In this document: in pieces, positions 43,564 to 51,822 of the stretch
Position numbering within the stretch: the first letter of the stretch is position 1
Layout of the letters: every line of letters begins with the position of its first letter
Source: GCA-003244245 sp035606945
GTDB taxonomy: Bacteria > Actinomycetota > Actinomycetes > Mycobacteriales > Pseudonocardiaceae
Direction: 5' to 3'
Assembly: GCA_035606945.1 (NCBI GenBank)
Contig: DATNDR010000042.1
Coordinates: 30,390 to 94,389 of the forward strand
Length of the DNA: 64,000 bases
Program-made: the position numbers and the translations under genes
Notes under the pieces: model-generated
The model's database searches: none
Told to the model about the DNA's origin: nothing
Seen by the model: the letters and a program-made list of their open reading frames with translations, nothing else

Positions 43564-43698
43564 GGCTGCGCCTTGCCGCCTGGCGTGCAGTGTCCGGGGC
43601 GTGGTTGCTTGCCTCGCCGCGATGTGCGCACCATGGTGGGTCAAGGCACGGCGCGCTCCCCCGCGCTCGGGTGACAACGAGTCGATCGGGGAGCAGGC

Positions 43699-44013
43699 AT
43701 GACGCTCGGATGGATCGGCGCCCATGGCGGGGAGGGCATCACCGGCGGCCAGTCGGTGCGCGCGCGGGCAGTATGGATCGACCTCGACCTGGCGTTCCCG
43801 CTGCCGGCGGGGCACCGCCGGCGGTTCATTGCCGACGGCCTGACCGTCACCGGCCGGGTTCCCGGCATGCTCAAACGCTGGGTCCGCGGTTCCCGGGGCG
43901 AGTGGTACGGCGTGGTGTGGGTTCCGCTGCGCGACGGCGCCGGAGATGTCCGGCTCGCTCTCGATGACCAGTTGCTGCCGGCGGCCGCGCTGAGCCCGCG
44001 ACGGGCTTCGTAG
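43699..44013 (+). CDS. small hypothetical protein
   Basis: 104 aa with alternating strand-like segments (VWIDLDLAFPLPAGHRRRFI, GEWYGVVWVPL, DVRLALDDQLLP). The start has GGGGAGCAGG upstream. No family recognised. It follows the previous hypothetical gene by 135 nt, which hold no clear signal. Confidence 0.5.
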   Translation: MTLGWIGAHGGEGITGGQSVRARAVWIDLDLAFPLPAGHRRRFIADGLTVTGRVPGMLKRWVRGSRGEWYGVVWVPLRDGAGDVRLALDDQLLPAAALSPRRAS

Positions 44014-44155
44014 CAGCGAAACGTCGAGGCGAGTTTGTCACCTGCATCGATCGGGTAGCCCTACGCAAGCCATCGAAGCCGACTCGAGCTTGGTGGTCGC
44101 GGCGAAGTCGACGGCGGCTTCAAAGTCCACCAAAGTCGATGGAAGGAGCCCAATC

Positions 44156-44563
44156 ATGACCCAGCAAGGTTCGGGTAAGTCGCAGACTCCTTACCCGCGG
44201 GAGCCCGGCCTCGGCGGGGGCGAGCAGGACCCCGGTGGCGACCGGGACCTGCCTCCCTACGAGGACCGCCAGAAGGAAAGCAGCGGCGAGAAGGTGATGG
44301 AGGAACGCGCCGGCGTGCCTGGACACGAGGCCGGTCCCCGTCAGGTGTCCGACGCCGAGCGCGGCGGCATGAGCGACACCGATATGGCACCGAAGGGGCC
44401 GATGAACGTCGGAGCAAGCCCCAGCACTTCGGGTGAGGACTACGGGCGCGGTATGTCCGAAGAGGCCCACACGAAGGACCGGTTCGACGGCGGGATCGCT
44501 GACAGCACGACCAACGTTGACCCGGACAGCCCCAAGATGCGTACCGGCGACCAGGGCGGCTGA
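44156..44563 (+). CDS. disordered, hydrophilin-like protein
   Basis: 135 aa, almost entirely Gly, Pro, Ser, Asp, Glu and Lys with no hydrophobic core (MTQQGSGKSQTPYPREPGL, then GDRDLPPYEDRQKESSGEK). Predicted to be intrinsically disordered. Composition is like desiccation/osmotic-stress hydrophilins. AAGGAG precedes the ATG at 44156. A very strong terminator follows. Function not assignable; a stress-protectant role is inference from composition. Confidence 0.55.
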   Translation: MTQQGSGKSQTPYPREPGLGGGEQDPGGDRDLPPYEDRQKESSGEKVMEERAGVPGHEAGPRQVSDAERGGMSDTDMAPKGPMNVGASPSTSGEDYGRGMSEEAHTKDRFDGGIADSTTNVDPDSPKMRTGDQGG

Positions 44564-44586
44564 TCGCCTGATCGCGTAAATCGTCA

Positions 44587-44618
44587 GCGTCGCCCCGGCC
44601 TACTGGCCGGGGCGACGC
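44587..44618. terminator. strong bidirectional hairpin
   Basis: GCGTCGCCCCGGCC (44587-44600) and GGCCGGGGCGACGC (44605-44618) make a perfect 14-bp GC-rich stem with a TACT tetraloop. It lies between the disordered-protein gene and the convergent DUF4235 gene and should end both transcripts. Confidence 0.85.
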
Positions 44619-44641
44619 CGTGTTGTGACGATGTTGGCGGT

Positions 44642-44914
44642 TCAGCCGGACAAGCTCTGACCGGTAAACCGCTGGTAGCCCTGGCTGGTCAGGCGACTCA
44701 AGGCCGCTTTGACCAGCCCGAAGACCGCGCCTTGCAGCGCGCCGACGATCAGCACCTCAGCCAGACCGCGATCCAGCGCGGTGGGTTGGGGTACCTCGTC
44801 CTCGTCGGAGACAGCCTTCCAGAATCGACTGAATAGGGCACCGGCGACCGCCCCACCGACTAGACCACTGGCGAAGCCCAACAGTTTGGGGGTGAGGTCG
44901 CGCACGGAGCTCAC
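44642..44914 (-). CDS. DUF4235-like membrane protein
   Basis: 90 aa. The N-terminal helix LTPKLLGFASGLVGGAVAGALFSRFWKAVS, then ALDRGLAEVLIVGALQGAVFGLVKAAL, fits the actinobacterial DUF4235 family with two membrane segments. GTG at 44914 overlaps the upstream stop by 4 nt (GTGA); codons upstream are shadow. Last gene of a three-gene operon with a coiled-coil protein and a holin-family protein. Role unknown, probably envelope. Confidence 0.75.
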   Translation of the reverse strand: MSSVRDLTPKLLGFASGLVGGAVAGALFSRFWKAVSDEDEVPQPTALDRGLAEVLIVGALQGAVFGLVKAALSRLTSQGYQRFTGQSLSG

Positions 44915-45417
44915 GAGCGACGCACCCGTCGCACGATGACCGTTATCACAACCAACCCAATCGCGACGCATGCCACTTTGACCCACCGGTCGGTGGGCGC
45001 CTCACCGACTGCCCCCCGAGCGCGCTGGGCAGCGGCGGTGGCCTGGTCGCGCAACTCGTCACGCCGGCCCAGCACCTGATCACGCAGCTCATTACCGCGC
45101 GAAAGCACCTGCTCGACCAGCTCACCCCCCCGCGCCAGCGCCTGAGTCTTGACCTCGTCCCACACGTGGGCCACCTGCGCGCTCAGTTCAGCACCGTGCT
45201 CCACGGCCTGCTGGCCGCGGTCCCTGGCCAGTTCAGTGATTTCGGTGCCACGGTCGATCGCCCGTTCGGCCAACTCGCTGCCCCGCTCCTTGGCGCGGGC
45301 CGGCACATCGGCCTTATGCACCAAGGCCTCGACCGTCTCACCGAGGTCACCACGCAACTCCTCGATCTCTTTCTGGAGTTGCTCCTCCTCAAGTCGTTGC
45401 CGCTCGCTGCTGCTCAT
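44911..45417 (-). CDS. coiled-coil DUF3618-like protein with C-terminal membrane anchor
   Basis: 168 aa. The N-terminus EIEELRGDLGETVEALVHKADVPARAKER is the DUF3618 motif. A long amphipathic region follows with repeats of roughly the form RGxELxxQV (ERGSELAERA, DRGTEITELA, SRGNELRDQV, GRRDELRDQA). One C-terminal helix, WVKVACVAIGLVVITVIVRRVRRS, anchors it. Overlaps both neighbours by 4 nt, so all three are translationally coupled. Confidence 0.75.
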   Translation of the reverse strand: MSSSERQRLEEEQLQKEIEELRGDLGETVEALVHKADVPARAKERGSELAERAIDRGTEITELARDRGQQAVEHGAELSAQVAHVWDEVKTQALARGGELVEQVLSRGNELRDQVLGRRDELRDQATAAAQRARGAVGEAPTDRWVKVACVAIGLVVITVIVRRVRRS

Positions 45418-45830
45418 CGGTGGACGCTCTCCTTCACGGTTTCGATGTCCCGCTTGGTGCTCTTCATGGCCTTCTCGGGCACCACCGGCGCCGAATTGCG
45501 CACCTGCGTGATTCCGAACGCCGAGATGATCCCGGCGACCACTAGGAGGATTACCCCGATGATCAGTGCAGCCAGCCAGGCGGCCAGCACCGTCGCCAGT
45601 CCCAGCACTGCAGCCGCGGCCAGCACTCCCAGGCCCAGCAAGGCCACCACTGCGCCCGCTCCGCCTATCCCGACACCGAGACCGGCCTGGGCACCCTTGC
45701 GTTTCAGTTCGGCCGTAGCCAACGCCATCTCGTCGCGCACCAGGGCGGAAACCTGGGTGGACAGCCGCTCCACCAGCTCTCCGACCGAGGAGTCAGCAGG
45801 GCTCGGCTGTCCCTGTTCGCGGATCGTCAT
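45414..45830 (-). CDS. phage-holin-family (PF07332-like) membrane protein
   Basis: 138 aa. The N-terminal SVGELVERLSTQVSALVRDEMALATAELKRKG is typical of this family, followed by two adjacent hydrophobic segments (GVGIGGAGAVVALLGLGVLAAAAVLGLATVLAAWLAALIIGVILLVVAGIISAFGI). Despite the family name these are ordinary chromosomal envelope proteins in Actinobacteria; no phage genes are near. First gene of the three-gene operon. Confidence 0.78.
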   Translation of the reverse strand: MTIREQGQPSPADSSVGELVERLSTQVSALVRDEMALATAELKRKGAQAGLGVGIGGAGAVVALLGLGVLAAAAVLGLATVLAAWLAALIIGVILLVVAGIISAFGITQVRNSAPVVPEKAMKSTKRDIETVKESVHR

Positions 45831-45992
45831 TCCCGTCCTCCTTCGCCACTTGGTTCTGACGTGGACATACCCGGCATAGACCCGGTTTACCCCTGCCGCC
45901 GCTCACCTATCGTGTGCAGTGGTCGCCTCGTGCGGTGTCACACAGAATGGGTTTTCCGCGAACGGCGCGCAGCGCCCACACCGAGGTGGCAG

Positions 45993-46481
45993 ATGTCCGA
46001 TTCCTCCGAAAATCCCCACCAGCGGTTGGCGCGCAACGTCAACGACCTGCTTCAGGAGCTACGGGTCGCGCTGGCCGGTGTGCAGATCTTATTCGGATTC
46101 CTGCTCTCCATCGTTTTCACCGGTCCCTACCAACGGGCCACTGCGCTGCAACACGGCGCACATCTGGTCGCGGTGCTGTTCGCGGTGATCTCGGTGGCGT
46201 TGATGACCGCGCCGGCGGCGTGGCATCGACTGCTGTTCCGGCAGGGACAGCGCCCGGAAATCCTGCGGGTGTCGAACGTGTTCGCCATCGGTGGATTGGC
46301 GAGTCTGGCCCTGGCGATGAGCGCAACGGTGTTCCTGCTGGCTGACGTGGTGCTCGGAGATTGGCCGGCGATCGTGATCTGCGCGCTGACCATGGCCGGG
46401 TTCGGGCTGTTGTGGTTCGCCGTCCCACTTCGGCATCGCCCGACCACGGAGGCGCGGGAACGCCTCAGAACGGTGCGCTAA
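45993..46481 (+). CDS. DUF6328-like four-helix membrane protein
   Basis: 162 aa. RLARNVNDLLQELRVALAGVQILFGFLLSIVFTGPYQRA is a typical start of this actinobacterial family, followed by three more hydrophobic helices. ATG at 45993 follows GAGGTGG; upstream codons lack features. The TAA overlaps the convergent udgX stop (bases 46478-46481 shared). Function unknown. Confidence 0.7.
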   Translation: MSDSSENPHQRLARNVNDLLQELRVALAGVQILFGFLLSIVFTGPYQRATALQHGAHLVAVLFAVISVALMTAPAAWHRLLFRQGQRPEILRVSNVFAIGGLASLALAMSATVFLLADVVLGDWPAIVICALTMAGFGLLWFAVPLRHRPTTEARERLRTVR

Positions 46482-47065
46482 GCGCGGCCGGCCACCCGCC
46501 CGGCCAGCTCCAGATCGGCGACCAGCTCATCGAACATCTCCGCTTGGCGATCCTTCGGCCCGCGCAGCACGGCAGAGGGGTGGATGGTTGCCACCAGCGG
46601 CCGATTCTCGTACGCGAGTACCTCGCCGCGGTGCTGGGTGAGGCGAAACGACGTGCCCAGCAACGCTTTGGCCGCTGTCGAGCCCAACGTCACCAGCAGC
46701 TGCGGGCCTACGGTGGCAAGCTCTGCGCGCAGCCACGGCAGGCAGGCCCGAACGTGTTCGACTCCGGGGGTGCGGTGGATGCGAAGCTTGCCCTTACGCT
46801 GAAAACGGAAGTGCTTCACCACGTTGGTGACATAGACGTCACTGCGTGTCACGCCGGCACGTTCCAGCGCCCGATCGAGCACTCGACCGGCCGGCCCGAC
46901 GAACGGTTCTCCTGCGGTGTCCTCCCGATCGCCGGGTTGCTCGCCGATCAAGACCATCGAGGCACCGACGTGTCCCGAGCCGAAAACCGTTTGCGTCGCG
47001 TCGGCGTACAGCTCGCAGGCGGTGCATTCCGCGGCGTCACGACGTAGCTCAGCAAGCTCCGGCAC
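46478..47065 (-). CDS. udgX: UdgX-type uracil-DNA glycosylase
   Basis: 195 aa, uracil-DNA glycosylase superfamily. The water-activating motif is GEQPGDRED (41-49). The UdgX-specific loop KGKLRIHRTP contains H97, the residue that in Mycobacterium smegmatis UdgX forms a covalent bond with the abasic sugar. C14, C17 and C108 are candidate [4Fe-4S] ligands. The family excises uracil and stays tightly bound to DNA. GTG start at 47065. Confidence 0.9.
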   Translation of the reverse strand: MPELAELRRDAAECTACELYADATQTVFGSGHVGASMVLIGEQPGDREDTAGEPFVGPAGRVLDRALERAGVTRSDVYVTNVVKHFRFQRKGKLRIHRTPGVEHVRACLPWLRAELATVGPQLLVTLGSTAAKALLGTSFRLTQHRGEVLAYENRPLVATIHPSAVLRGPKDRQAEMFDELVADLELAGRVAGRA

Positions 47066-47135
47066 ACCCGAGGATTACCCACCCCTCCCGCGAGTACGCC
47101 TCATCGCGCCGGTGCGATCCCCGACATGGGGTCGC

Positions 47136-48167
47136 TCAGCTGCGGAGCAGGCGGAGGAGGGCGCGTTCGAGACGGGTGCGGATGTCGTCGTCGACCAGGT
47201 CGTAGGTGCCGGCCCGGCGCACCGCAGCCAGGATCGTCCTGCCCTCGGCATAGTGCTGGACCACCCGGGGATCCACATAGGACGCCCGGGCCACCGCGCG
47301 GGTGTTGCCCAGATGCTCGGCCACCTCGTCCAGCGCGGCGTTGACCGCGCGGGCAAGGCCACGCTTCGACGTGGGTATCCCGCCGGCCGCGCCCTGCGCG
47401 AGCGCCACTGCGGCCAGCACCGTCGCGTTCCAGGTGCGCAGATCCTTGGCGCTGAACTCGTCACCGGCCAGCTCCTTGAGCCGGGCATTGATGTCCTCGG
47501 CGCACACGTCATGCCAGCCCCGCCCGTTGCGGTAGGCCAGCAGATCCTCCCCGCCGCCGTCACGGCGGAGTAGGGCGCGCACCACCGCGTGCAGCGCCGG
47601 GTCCCGCAACGTCATCGCCTGATCGATGCCACCCTTGGCCGGATAGCGCAGCTCGATGGCGCCGCGGCGCAGCCGCACATGCTCGCGGCGCAGCGTGGCC
47701 AGACCGAAGGTGCCGTCGTCCTCGCCGGGCTCGGGCGCGTATTCATCCCCGCCGACCCGGAATGCGCCGATATCCAGCATCCGCAGCGCCGCGCCCAGCA
47801 CGCGCTCACAGCTCAGGCCCCGGCCATCGAGGTCTTCCCGGATCTGCTCGCGCACCGCAGGTAGCCGCCGGCCCAGCCGCAGCACCCGGTCATGCTTTGC
47901 CGCGTCCCGGCGCCGCCGCCACTCCTCGTGGTAAAGGTATTGGCGCCTCCCGGCGTCATCCGTGCCGACCGCCTGGATATGGCCCCCGGGCAGCGCGCAG
48001 ATCCACACGTCGCGCCAGGCCGGAGGCACCGCCAAGGCCCGGATCCGCCGCAACGTCTCCGGATCGCTGATCGGCGCACCCTCCTCGTCGTGGTAGCTGA
48101 AACCTCGGCCACGGCGCCGGCGGGAGTACCCGGGACCATGAGGCTCAACCCGATGTAGTTGCACCAC
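47136..48167 (-). CDS. poxvirus-type DNA topoisomerase IB
   Basis: 343 aa. The N-terminal GFSYHDEEGAPISDPETLRRIRALAVPPAWRDVWI domain is typical of bacterial TopIB. The catalytic domain has GAFRVGGDEYA, YPAKGG (Lys), DLRTWNAT (Arg) and the nucleophile Y297 in ASYVDPRVV. It relaxes DNA supercoils through a 3'-phosphotyrosyl link. GTG start at 48167 with AAGGAGGGG upstream. Present in many Actinobacteria, where it is non-essential. Confidence 0.9.
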   Translation of the reverse strand: MVQLHRVEPHGPGYSRRRRGRGFSYHDEEGAPISDPETLRRIRALAVPPAWRDVWICALPGGHIQAVGTDDAGRRQYLYHEEWRRRRDAAKHDRVLRLGRRLPAVREQIREDLDGRGLSCERVLGAALRMLDIGAFRVGGDEYAPEPGEDDGTFGLATLRREHVRLRRGAIELRYPAKGGIDQAMTLRDPALHAVVRALLRRDGGGEDLLAYRNGRGWHDVCAEDINARLKELAGDEFSAKDLRTWNATVLAAVALAQGAAGGIPTSKRGLARAVNAALDEVAEHLGNTRAVARASYVDPRVVQHYAEGRTILAAVRRAGTYDLVDDDIRTRLERALLRLLRS

Positions 48168-48262
48168 ACCCCTCCTTGCCGCCGCACACCGCTACCGCCG
48201 GAGTACCCACCTGTGGCGCATAAAGCCGCATAAAGTCGGCCGGCTTGGGGAAGATCTCTGCC

Positions 48263-49222
48263 GTGACTGACACCGAAGTGGCGGGTAGCCGAGCAGACTC
48301 GCCGACTCAGATTCCGGCCCGCGGGTGGCGGCAGGTGCTGGGTCGCGCGCTGCGCGAAAGCCAGAAAGACAACATCCCCCTACTGGCCGCCGGGGTTGCG
48401 TTCTACGGGTTCCTCGCGGTATTCCCAGCGCTGATCGCGCTGGTGACGCTGGTGGGGCTGGTGGCCGATCCGCGGACGATCACCCAGCAGGTGGCCGGCT
48501 TCACGGCGGGGATGCCGCCAGCCACCCAGCAACTGATCTCCGAACAGCTGAACGCCATCACCAGCAGCAGCGGGGGTGCACTGACGGCCGGCCTGGTGGT
48601 CTCGCTGCTGGGTGCGCTGTGGAGCGCGTCGGGTGGGGTATCGAGCCTCATGACGGCGACGAACGTGGCCTACGAGGAGCACGAGACCCGGGGCTTCCTG
48701 AAACTACGGGGAATCGCGCTGCTGCTGACGGTGGGCACGGTGGTGTTCCTGATCATCACGCTGGCGCTGATCGCGGTGGCCCCGGTGGTGCTCAACGCGG
48801 TGCCGCTCGGGCCGCTGGGAACGATAGTGGCCCAGGTGGTGCGGTGGGGGTTGCTCGTCGCGCTGATCATCGCCGGGCTGGCGGTGCTCTACCGGGTGGC
48901 TCCGGACCGCAACCCGCCGAAGTTGCGCTGGGTCAGCGTGGGCAGCGTGGTGGCGGCGGTGCTGTGGCTGCTTGGCAGCGTGGGCCTGAGCCTCTACGTC
49001 AACTACTTCGGCAACTACAACAAAACCTACGGTGCGCTGGCCGGCGTGGTCGTCCTGATGCTGTGGTTTTTCCTCAGCAGCTACATCGTGCTGCTCGGCG
49101 CGGAGATCAACTCCGAGGCGGAGTACCAGACCGATCGCGACAGCACGGTTGGCGAGCCCAAGCCCATCGGCCAGCGGGGAGCAGTGGTCGCCGACACGCC
49201 GCTCGGACGGCGCGGTGACTGA
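48263..49222 (+). CDS. YihY/virulence factor BrkB family membrane protein
   Basis: 319 aa with six helices. Family marks are DNIPLLAAGVAFYGFLAVFPALIALVTLVGLV and YNKTYGALAGVVVLMLWFFLSSYIVLLGAEINSEAEYQ. GTG at 48263 with GGGGAAG upstream; a TTG at 48245 is the alternative. Its role in the envelope is undefined. It overlaps the next gene by 8 nt. A direct repeat GCATAAAG twice (near 48220-48235) lies in the leader. Confidence 0.85.
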   Translation: MTDTEVAGSRADSPTQIPARGWRQVLGRALRESQKDNIPLLAAGVAFYGFLAVFPALIALVTLVGLVADPRTITQQVAGFTAGMPPATQQLISEQLNAITSSSGGALTAGLVVSLLGALWSASGGVSSLMTATNVAYEEHETRGFLKLRGIALLLTVGTVVFLIITLALIAVAPVVLNAVPLGPLGTIVAQVVRWGLLVALIIAGLAVLYRVAPDRNPPKLRWVSVGSVVAAVLWLLGSVGLSLYVNYFGNYNKTYGALAGVVVLMLWFFLSSYIVLLGAEINSEAEYQTDRDSTVGEPKPIGQRGAVVADTPLGRRGD

Positions 49223-49700
49223 CCGCACGCTGATCGGCGAGATCATCGAGCTGGTCGAGTCGGCGGGACTGACTGTCGCGGTGGCCGAGTCGCTGACCGG
49301 CGGCATGCTGGCCAGCGCGCTGGCTGAGGCAGCGGAATCAAGCAAATGGTTTCGCGGCGCGATCGTGGCCTATGCCAGCGACGTCAAGCACCAGCTGCTG
49401 GGCGTACCACCCGGACCGGTGGTCAGCGCGCAAGCCGCTGAAGCGATGGCCGCCGGAGTCCGCCGGCTGCTGCAGGCCGATGTCGCGATAGCACTGACCG
49501 GCGCAGGAGGTCCAGACGGCCAGGACGGCCAGCCGCCCGGCACGGTCTTCTTCGGACTCTCCGACGGCGGGGAAAGTCAGGTCGAACACCGCTATTTCGA
49601 CCACGACGATCCGGCGCAGGTGTGTGCCGATGCGGTCACCGAGGCATTAGCGCTGCTCTACGACTTTCTCCGCGCCAGCGCAGCAGCTCGGTGCGGCTAG
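49215..49700 (+). CDS. pncC: CinA C-terminal domain / nicotinamide-nucleotide amidohydrolase
   Basis: 161 aa, the stand-alone CinA-C/PncC domain. Diagnostic segments are VAVAESLTGGMLASAL, FRGAIVAYASDVKHQLLGV and ALTGAGGPDGQDGQPPGTVFFGL. PncC converts nicotinamide mononucleotide to nicotinic acid mononucleotide and ammonia in NAD salvage. GTG at 49215 overlaps the end of the YihY gene by 8 nt. Confidence 0.88.
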   Translation: MTDRTLIGEIIELVESAGLTVAVAESLTGGMLASALAEAAESSKWFRGAIVAYASDVKHQLLGVPPGPVVSAQAAEAMAAGVRRLLQADVAIALTGAGGPDGQDGQPPGTVFFGLSDGGESQVEHRYFDHDDPAQVCADAVTEALALLYDFLRASAAARCG

Positions 49701-49975
49701 CAGCACGACGATCGGCCGGTAGGGCTGCATGACCGGGCTGAGGTGAAGCCGCATTGGCCGCCACGTCCACCCGGTCGCGCGCTGCGCTGCGGCTGGCCGT
49801 GGAGTACACGCTGGCCAGCAGCGCCCCGCCGGGCCGGGTGACGCGGGCCAGCTCGGCGGCCGGTCGGGCACCGGCTCGGGCCAGTTCCGGCTGCTCGGCG
49901 GCCCGCGGCCGGTACACCAGCTGCGCACCGGTGGCCCAGCCGTGCGCGGCACCCAGGTAGGGGTCCATCGCGGTG
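49690..49975 (-). pseudogene. remnant of a SAM methyltransferase
   Basis: Minus-strand frame with LARVTRPGGALLASVYSTAS, then ARDRVDVAANAA, resembling the strand after SAM motif III in UbiE-like methyltransferases. No SAM motif I, start or sensible end can be found, and the surrounding residues look random. Probably a decayed gene downstream of the phosphotransferase; it adds to the other remnants in 49.7-57.1 kb. Confidence 0.35.
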
Positions 49976-49990
49976 GAACCGGCCATCGGC

Positions 49991-51043
49991 TCAGCGCCAG
50001 CCCGGCGCGCCGGCGTCCAGTTCCCGGGCCGCGGCCAGCGCCCGCTGCTGCCACCAGTCCAGCTCCTCGTCGCCAGCGGCGTCACCAGCGCCCAGCGCCT
50101 TCTCCCACCCGAACGTGGCGATCATCCCGAGCTGGCACAGCGCGAGCTGCCGATCGAACCAGCCGCCGGTATCCCAGCCTCGCCGCACCAGCGCGGTGCG
50201 GAACTGGGCGATCACTTCAGCCTTGCCGACCGGCAGCCGGGCCCGGTTGAGCGCCAGGTACCACATCAGGTCCCAGCACGGCGGCCCGGAGCCGGGATAG
50301 GCACAGTCCACCAGGATGGTTCGCCCATCCGGGTGCTCGCCGAGGTTGCCCATCTTCCAGTCGCCGTGCAGGAAGGTGGCCGGGGTCCGCGCGAGCGCGG
50401 CGGTGAGCGGTCCGGGGCGCTGCTGCACTGCGGTGACCAGCGCGGCCAGCGCGGGGGCCAGCTCGCGCAACCGGGTCCAGCCCTGGTCGGCCAGCTGGAT
50501 CACGACGTCGGGCGCCGGGCCGGCCAGTTCCCCGGCGATGGTGTCCGGGGCGACGAACCGGAGCCGGTGGGTCATCGTGGTCAGCCCGAGATCGTCGCGC
50601 CAGCCGCGGAAGGCCACGCACATGGCCGCCAGATGATCGATGAACCGGGCGTGGGTGTCGGGGCTGAGGGGTGCGTCGCCGGGCGGGATGAGCCGGTCGC
50701 CGACGTCGCGCATCAGGATGCCGAGCTGGGCATCCAGCCCCTCGCCGTCGCGGGCCATGGCCACCACGGTGTGATCGATCTCGTCCGGGAACCGGTGCAG
50801 CAACCCGGCGCGCCAGATCCGGAATGTGCGCAGGTCACGGTCCCCGATCATCCGCATGATCCAGTCGCTGCGGTAGCTGAGCACCTTGAGGAAGTGCGGC
50901 TGCCCGTCGAGGACCACCCGCTCGAAGCGCGAGCCCGAGCGGGCGTCGGCCGGGTGCACCTGCTGGTGGGCGGTGGCACCGGCGGTCAGCGCGGCGATGG
51001 ACGGCTCCACTCGCGGCACCAGTGCACCACCGGTGCGGGTCAT
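49991..51043 (-). CDS. aminoglycoside-phosphotransferase-fold kinase
   Basis: 350 aa. The loop FLHGDWKMGNLGEHPDGRTILVDCAYPGSGPPCWDLMWYLAL carries the catalytic HGD, N and metal Asp of the APH/EcKinase group, so this copy, unlike the one at 14.9 kb, has an intact active site. The N-lobe has FERVVLDGQPHFLKVLSYRSDWIMR. ATG at 51043 overlaps the truncated methyltransferase stop by 4 nt (ATGA). Substrate unknown; relatives act on small alcohols or antibiotics. Confidence 0.78.
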   Translation of the reverse strand: MTRTGGALVPRVEPSIAALTAGATAHQQVHPADARSGSRFERVVLDGQPHFLKVLSYRSDWIMRMIGDRDLRTFRIWRAGLLHRFPDEIDHTVVAMARDGEGLDAQLGILMRDVGDRLIPPGDAPLSPDTHARFIDHLAAMCVAFRGWRDDLGLTTMTHRLRFVAPDTIAGELAGPAPDVVIQLADQGWTRLRELAPALAALVTAVQQRPGPLTAALARTPATFLHGDWKMGNLGEHPDGRTILVDCAYPGSGPPCWDLMWYLALNRARLPVGKAEVIAQFRTALVRRGWDTGGWFDRQLALCQLGMIATFGWEKALGAGDAAGDEELDWWQQRALAAARELDAGAPGWR

Positions 51044-51471
51044 GGCCGCACCTCGAAGACCCGGTCGAACGGGGTCTCGGTGGCCCGGCGGAACCGGCTG
51101 AACCCGGCCTCGGCGAGCAGCTCGCGCCACCGCGAGTCGGGCACCTGGTTGCCCAGCTCGTGCGGGCCCTGCTCGAAGCGGGCGTGCGGGCGGCAGATGA
51201 ACGGTGCGGCGGAGTAGAACATCCGGCCGGCGATCCCGATGTTGTCCTCCAGGTGCTCCCCGGCCATCGGCTCCACCAGCAGGAAGGTCCCCTCGGCGTC
51301 GCATCCGGTGCGCTGCGCCAGCTCGGTTGCGCTGGTCGGGGCCTGCGCGAGCGCGGCCCACAAATCGAGCTTGTCACCGAGCGCGACGCTGACGGCGTGG
51401 AAGGCGGCGGCCACATCGGTGGCGAAGGTGCCGCGCTCGACGTCGGTGGGCACGTCGATCTGGGCGGTCAT
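51040..51471 (-). CDS. methyltransferase with internal deletion of the SAM domain
   Basis: 143 aa. Residues 1-50 match the winged-helix N-terminus of two-domain methyltransferases (FATDVAAAFHAVSVALGDKLDLWAAL, SATELAQRTGCDA). Residue 51 onward matches the extreme C-terminus (GTFLLVEPMAGEHLEDNIGIAGRMFYSAAPFIC, LAEAGFSRFRRATETPFDRVFEVRP). The roughly 200 residues between, including all SAM motifs, are missing, but the frame is kept. ATG 51471 with GGAGGAG upstream is intact. Cannot bind SAM in the usual way; probably a non-functional in-frame deletion, still translated and coupled to the kinase. Confidence 0.75.
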   Translation of the reverse strand: MTAQIDVPTDVERGTFATDVAAAFHAVSVALGDKLDLWAALAQAPTSATELAQRTGCDAEGTFLLVEPMAGEHLEDNIGIAGRMFYSAAPFICRPHARFEQGPHELGNQVPDSRWRELLAEAGFSRFRRATETPFDRVFEVRP

Positions 51472-51538
51472 AGCGAGCTCCTCCGGTTGGGGACAGTTGA
51501 CCACCATGCCGGGGGCGGCTTGCAGACTCACCCCCGAC

Positions 51539-51814
51539 TTATACCAGCGGTCGACCCGAGGTACTGGGCGGCCAGCGCGATCCGCGCAACCAGCAGGCCG
51601 TGCCGTTCACGTTGATGCCACACCAATAGCCGTGCCCGCCGCGGCGCACCGCGTCTGCACCCAGGATCCGGCGTAACCGGCTGGCGAGCACCGCGAGTTG
51701 ATCAGCTGGGCGGGCCAGCAACAGGGCAGCCAGCAGCGTACGGGCTTTGCGCGAGCCGATCCCAACGTCGGTCAGCCCGCCGACTGTCAACCCACCGAGC
51801 ACCCGGACTCGCAC
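51539..51814 (-). pseudogene. fragment of a SARP-type regulator
   Basis: The minus strand reads MRVRVLGGLTVGGLTDVGIGSRKARTLLAALLLARP, the first strand and helix of a SARP winged helix. It then jumps to a later piece, LAVLASRLRRILGADAVRRGGHGYW, the end of the same domain. About 20-30 residues between are missing, and the C-terminal activator domain is absent. Remnant upstream of the truncated methyltransferase. The pair resembles the intact methyltransferase plus SARP arrangement at 21-25 kb. Confidence 0.65.
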
Positions 51815-51822
51815 ATCCGAAC

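Noticed and set aside
45414..45830. phage holin as sign of a prophage
   Set aside because: The family name is historical; no capsid, tail, integrase or lysin genes are nearby, and the gene is in an envelope-protein operon.
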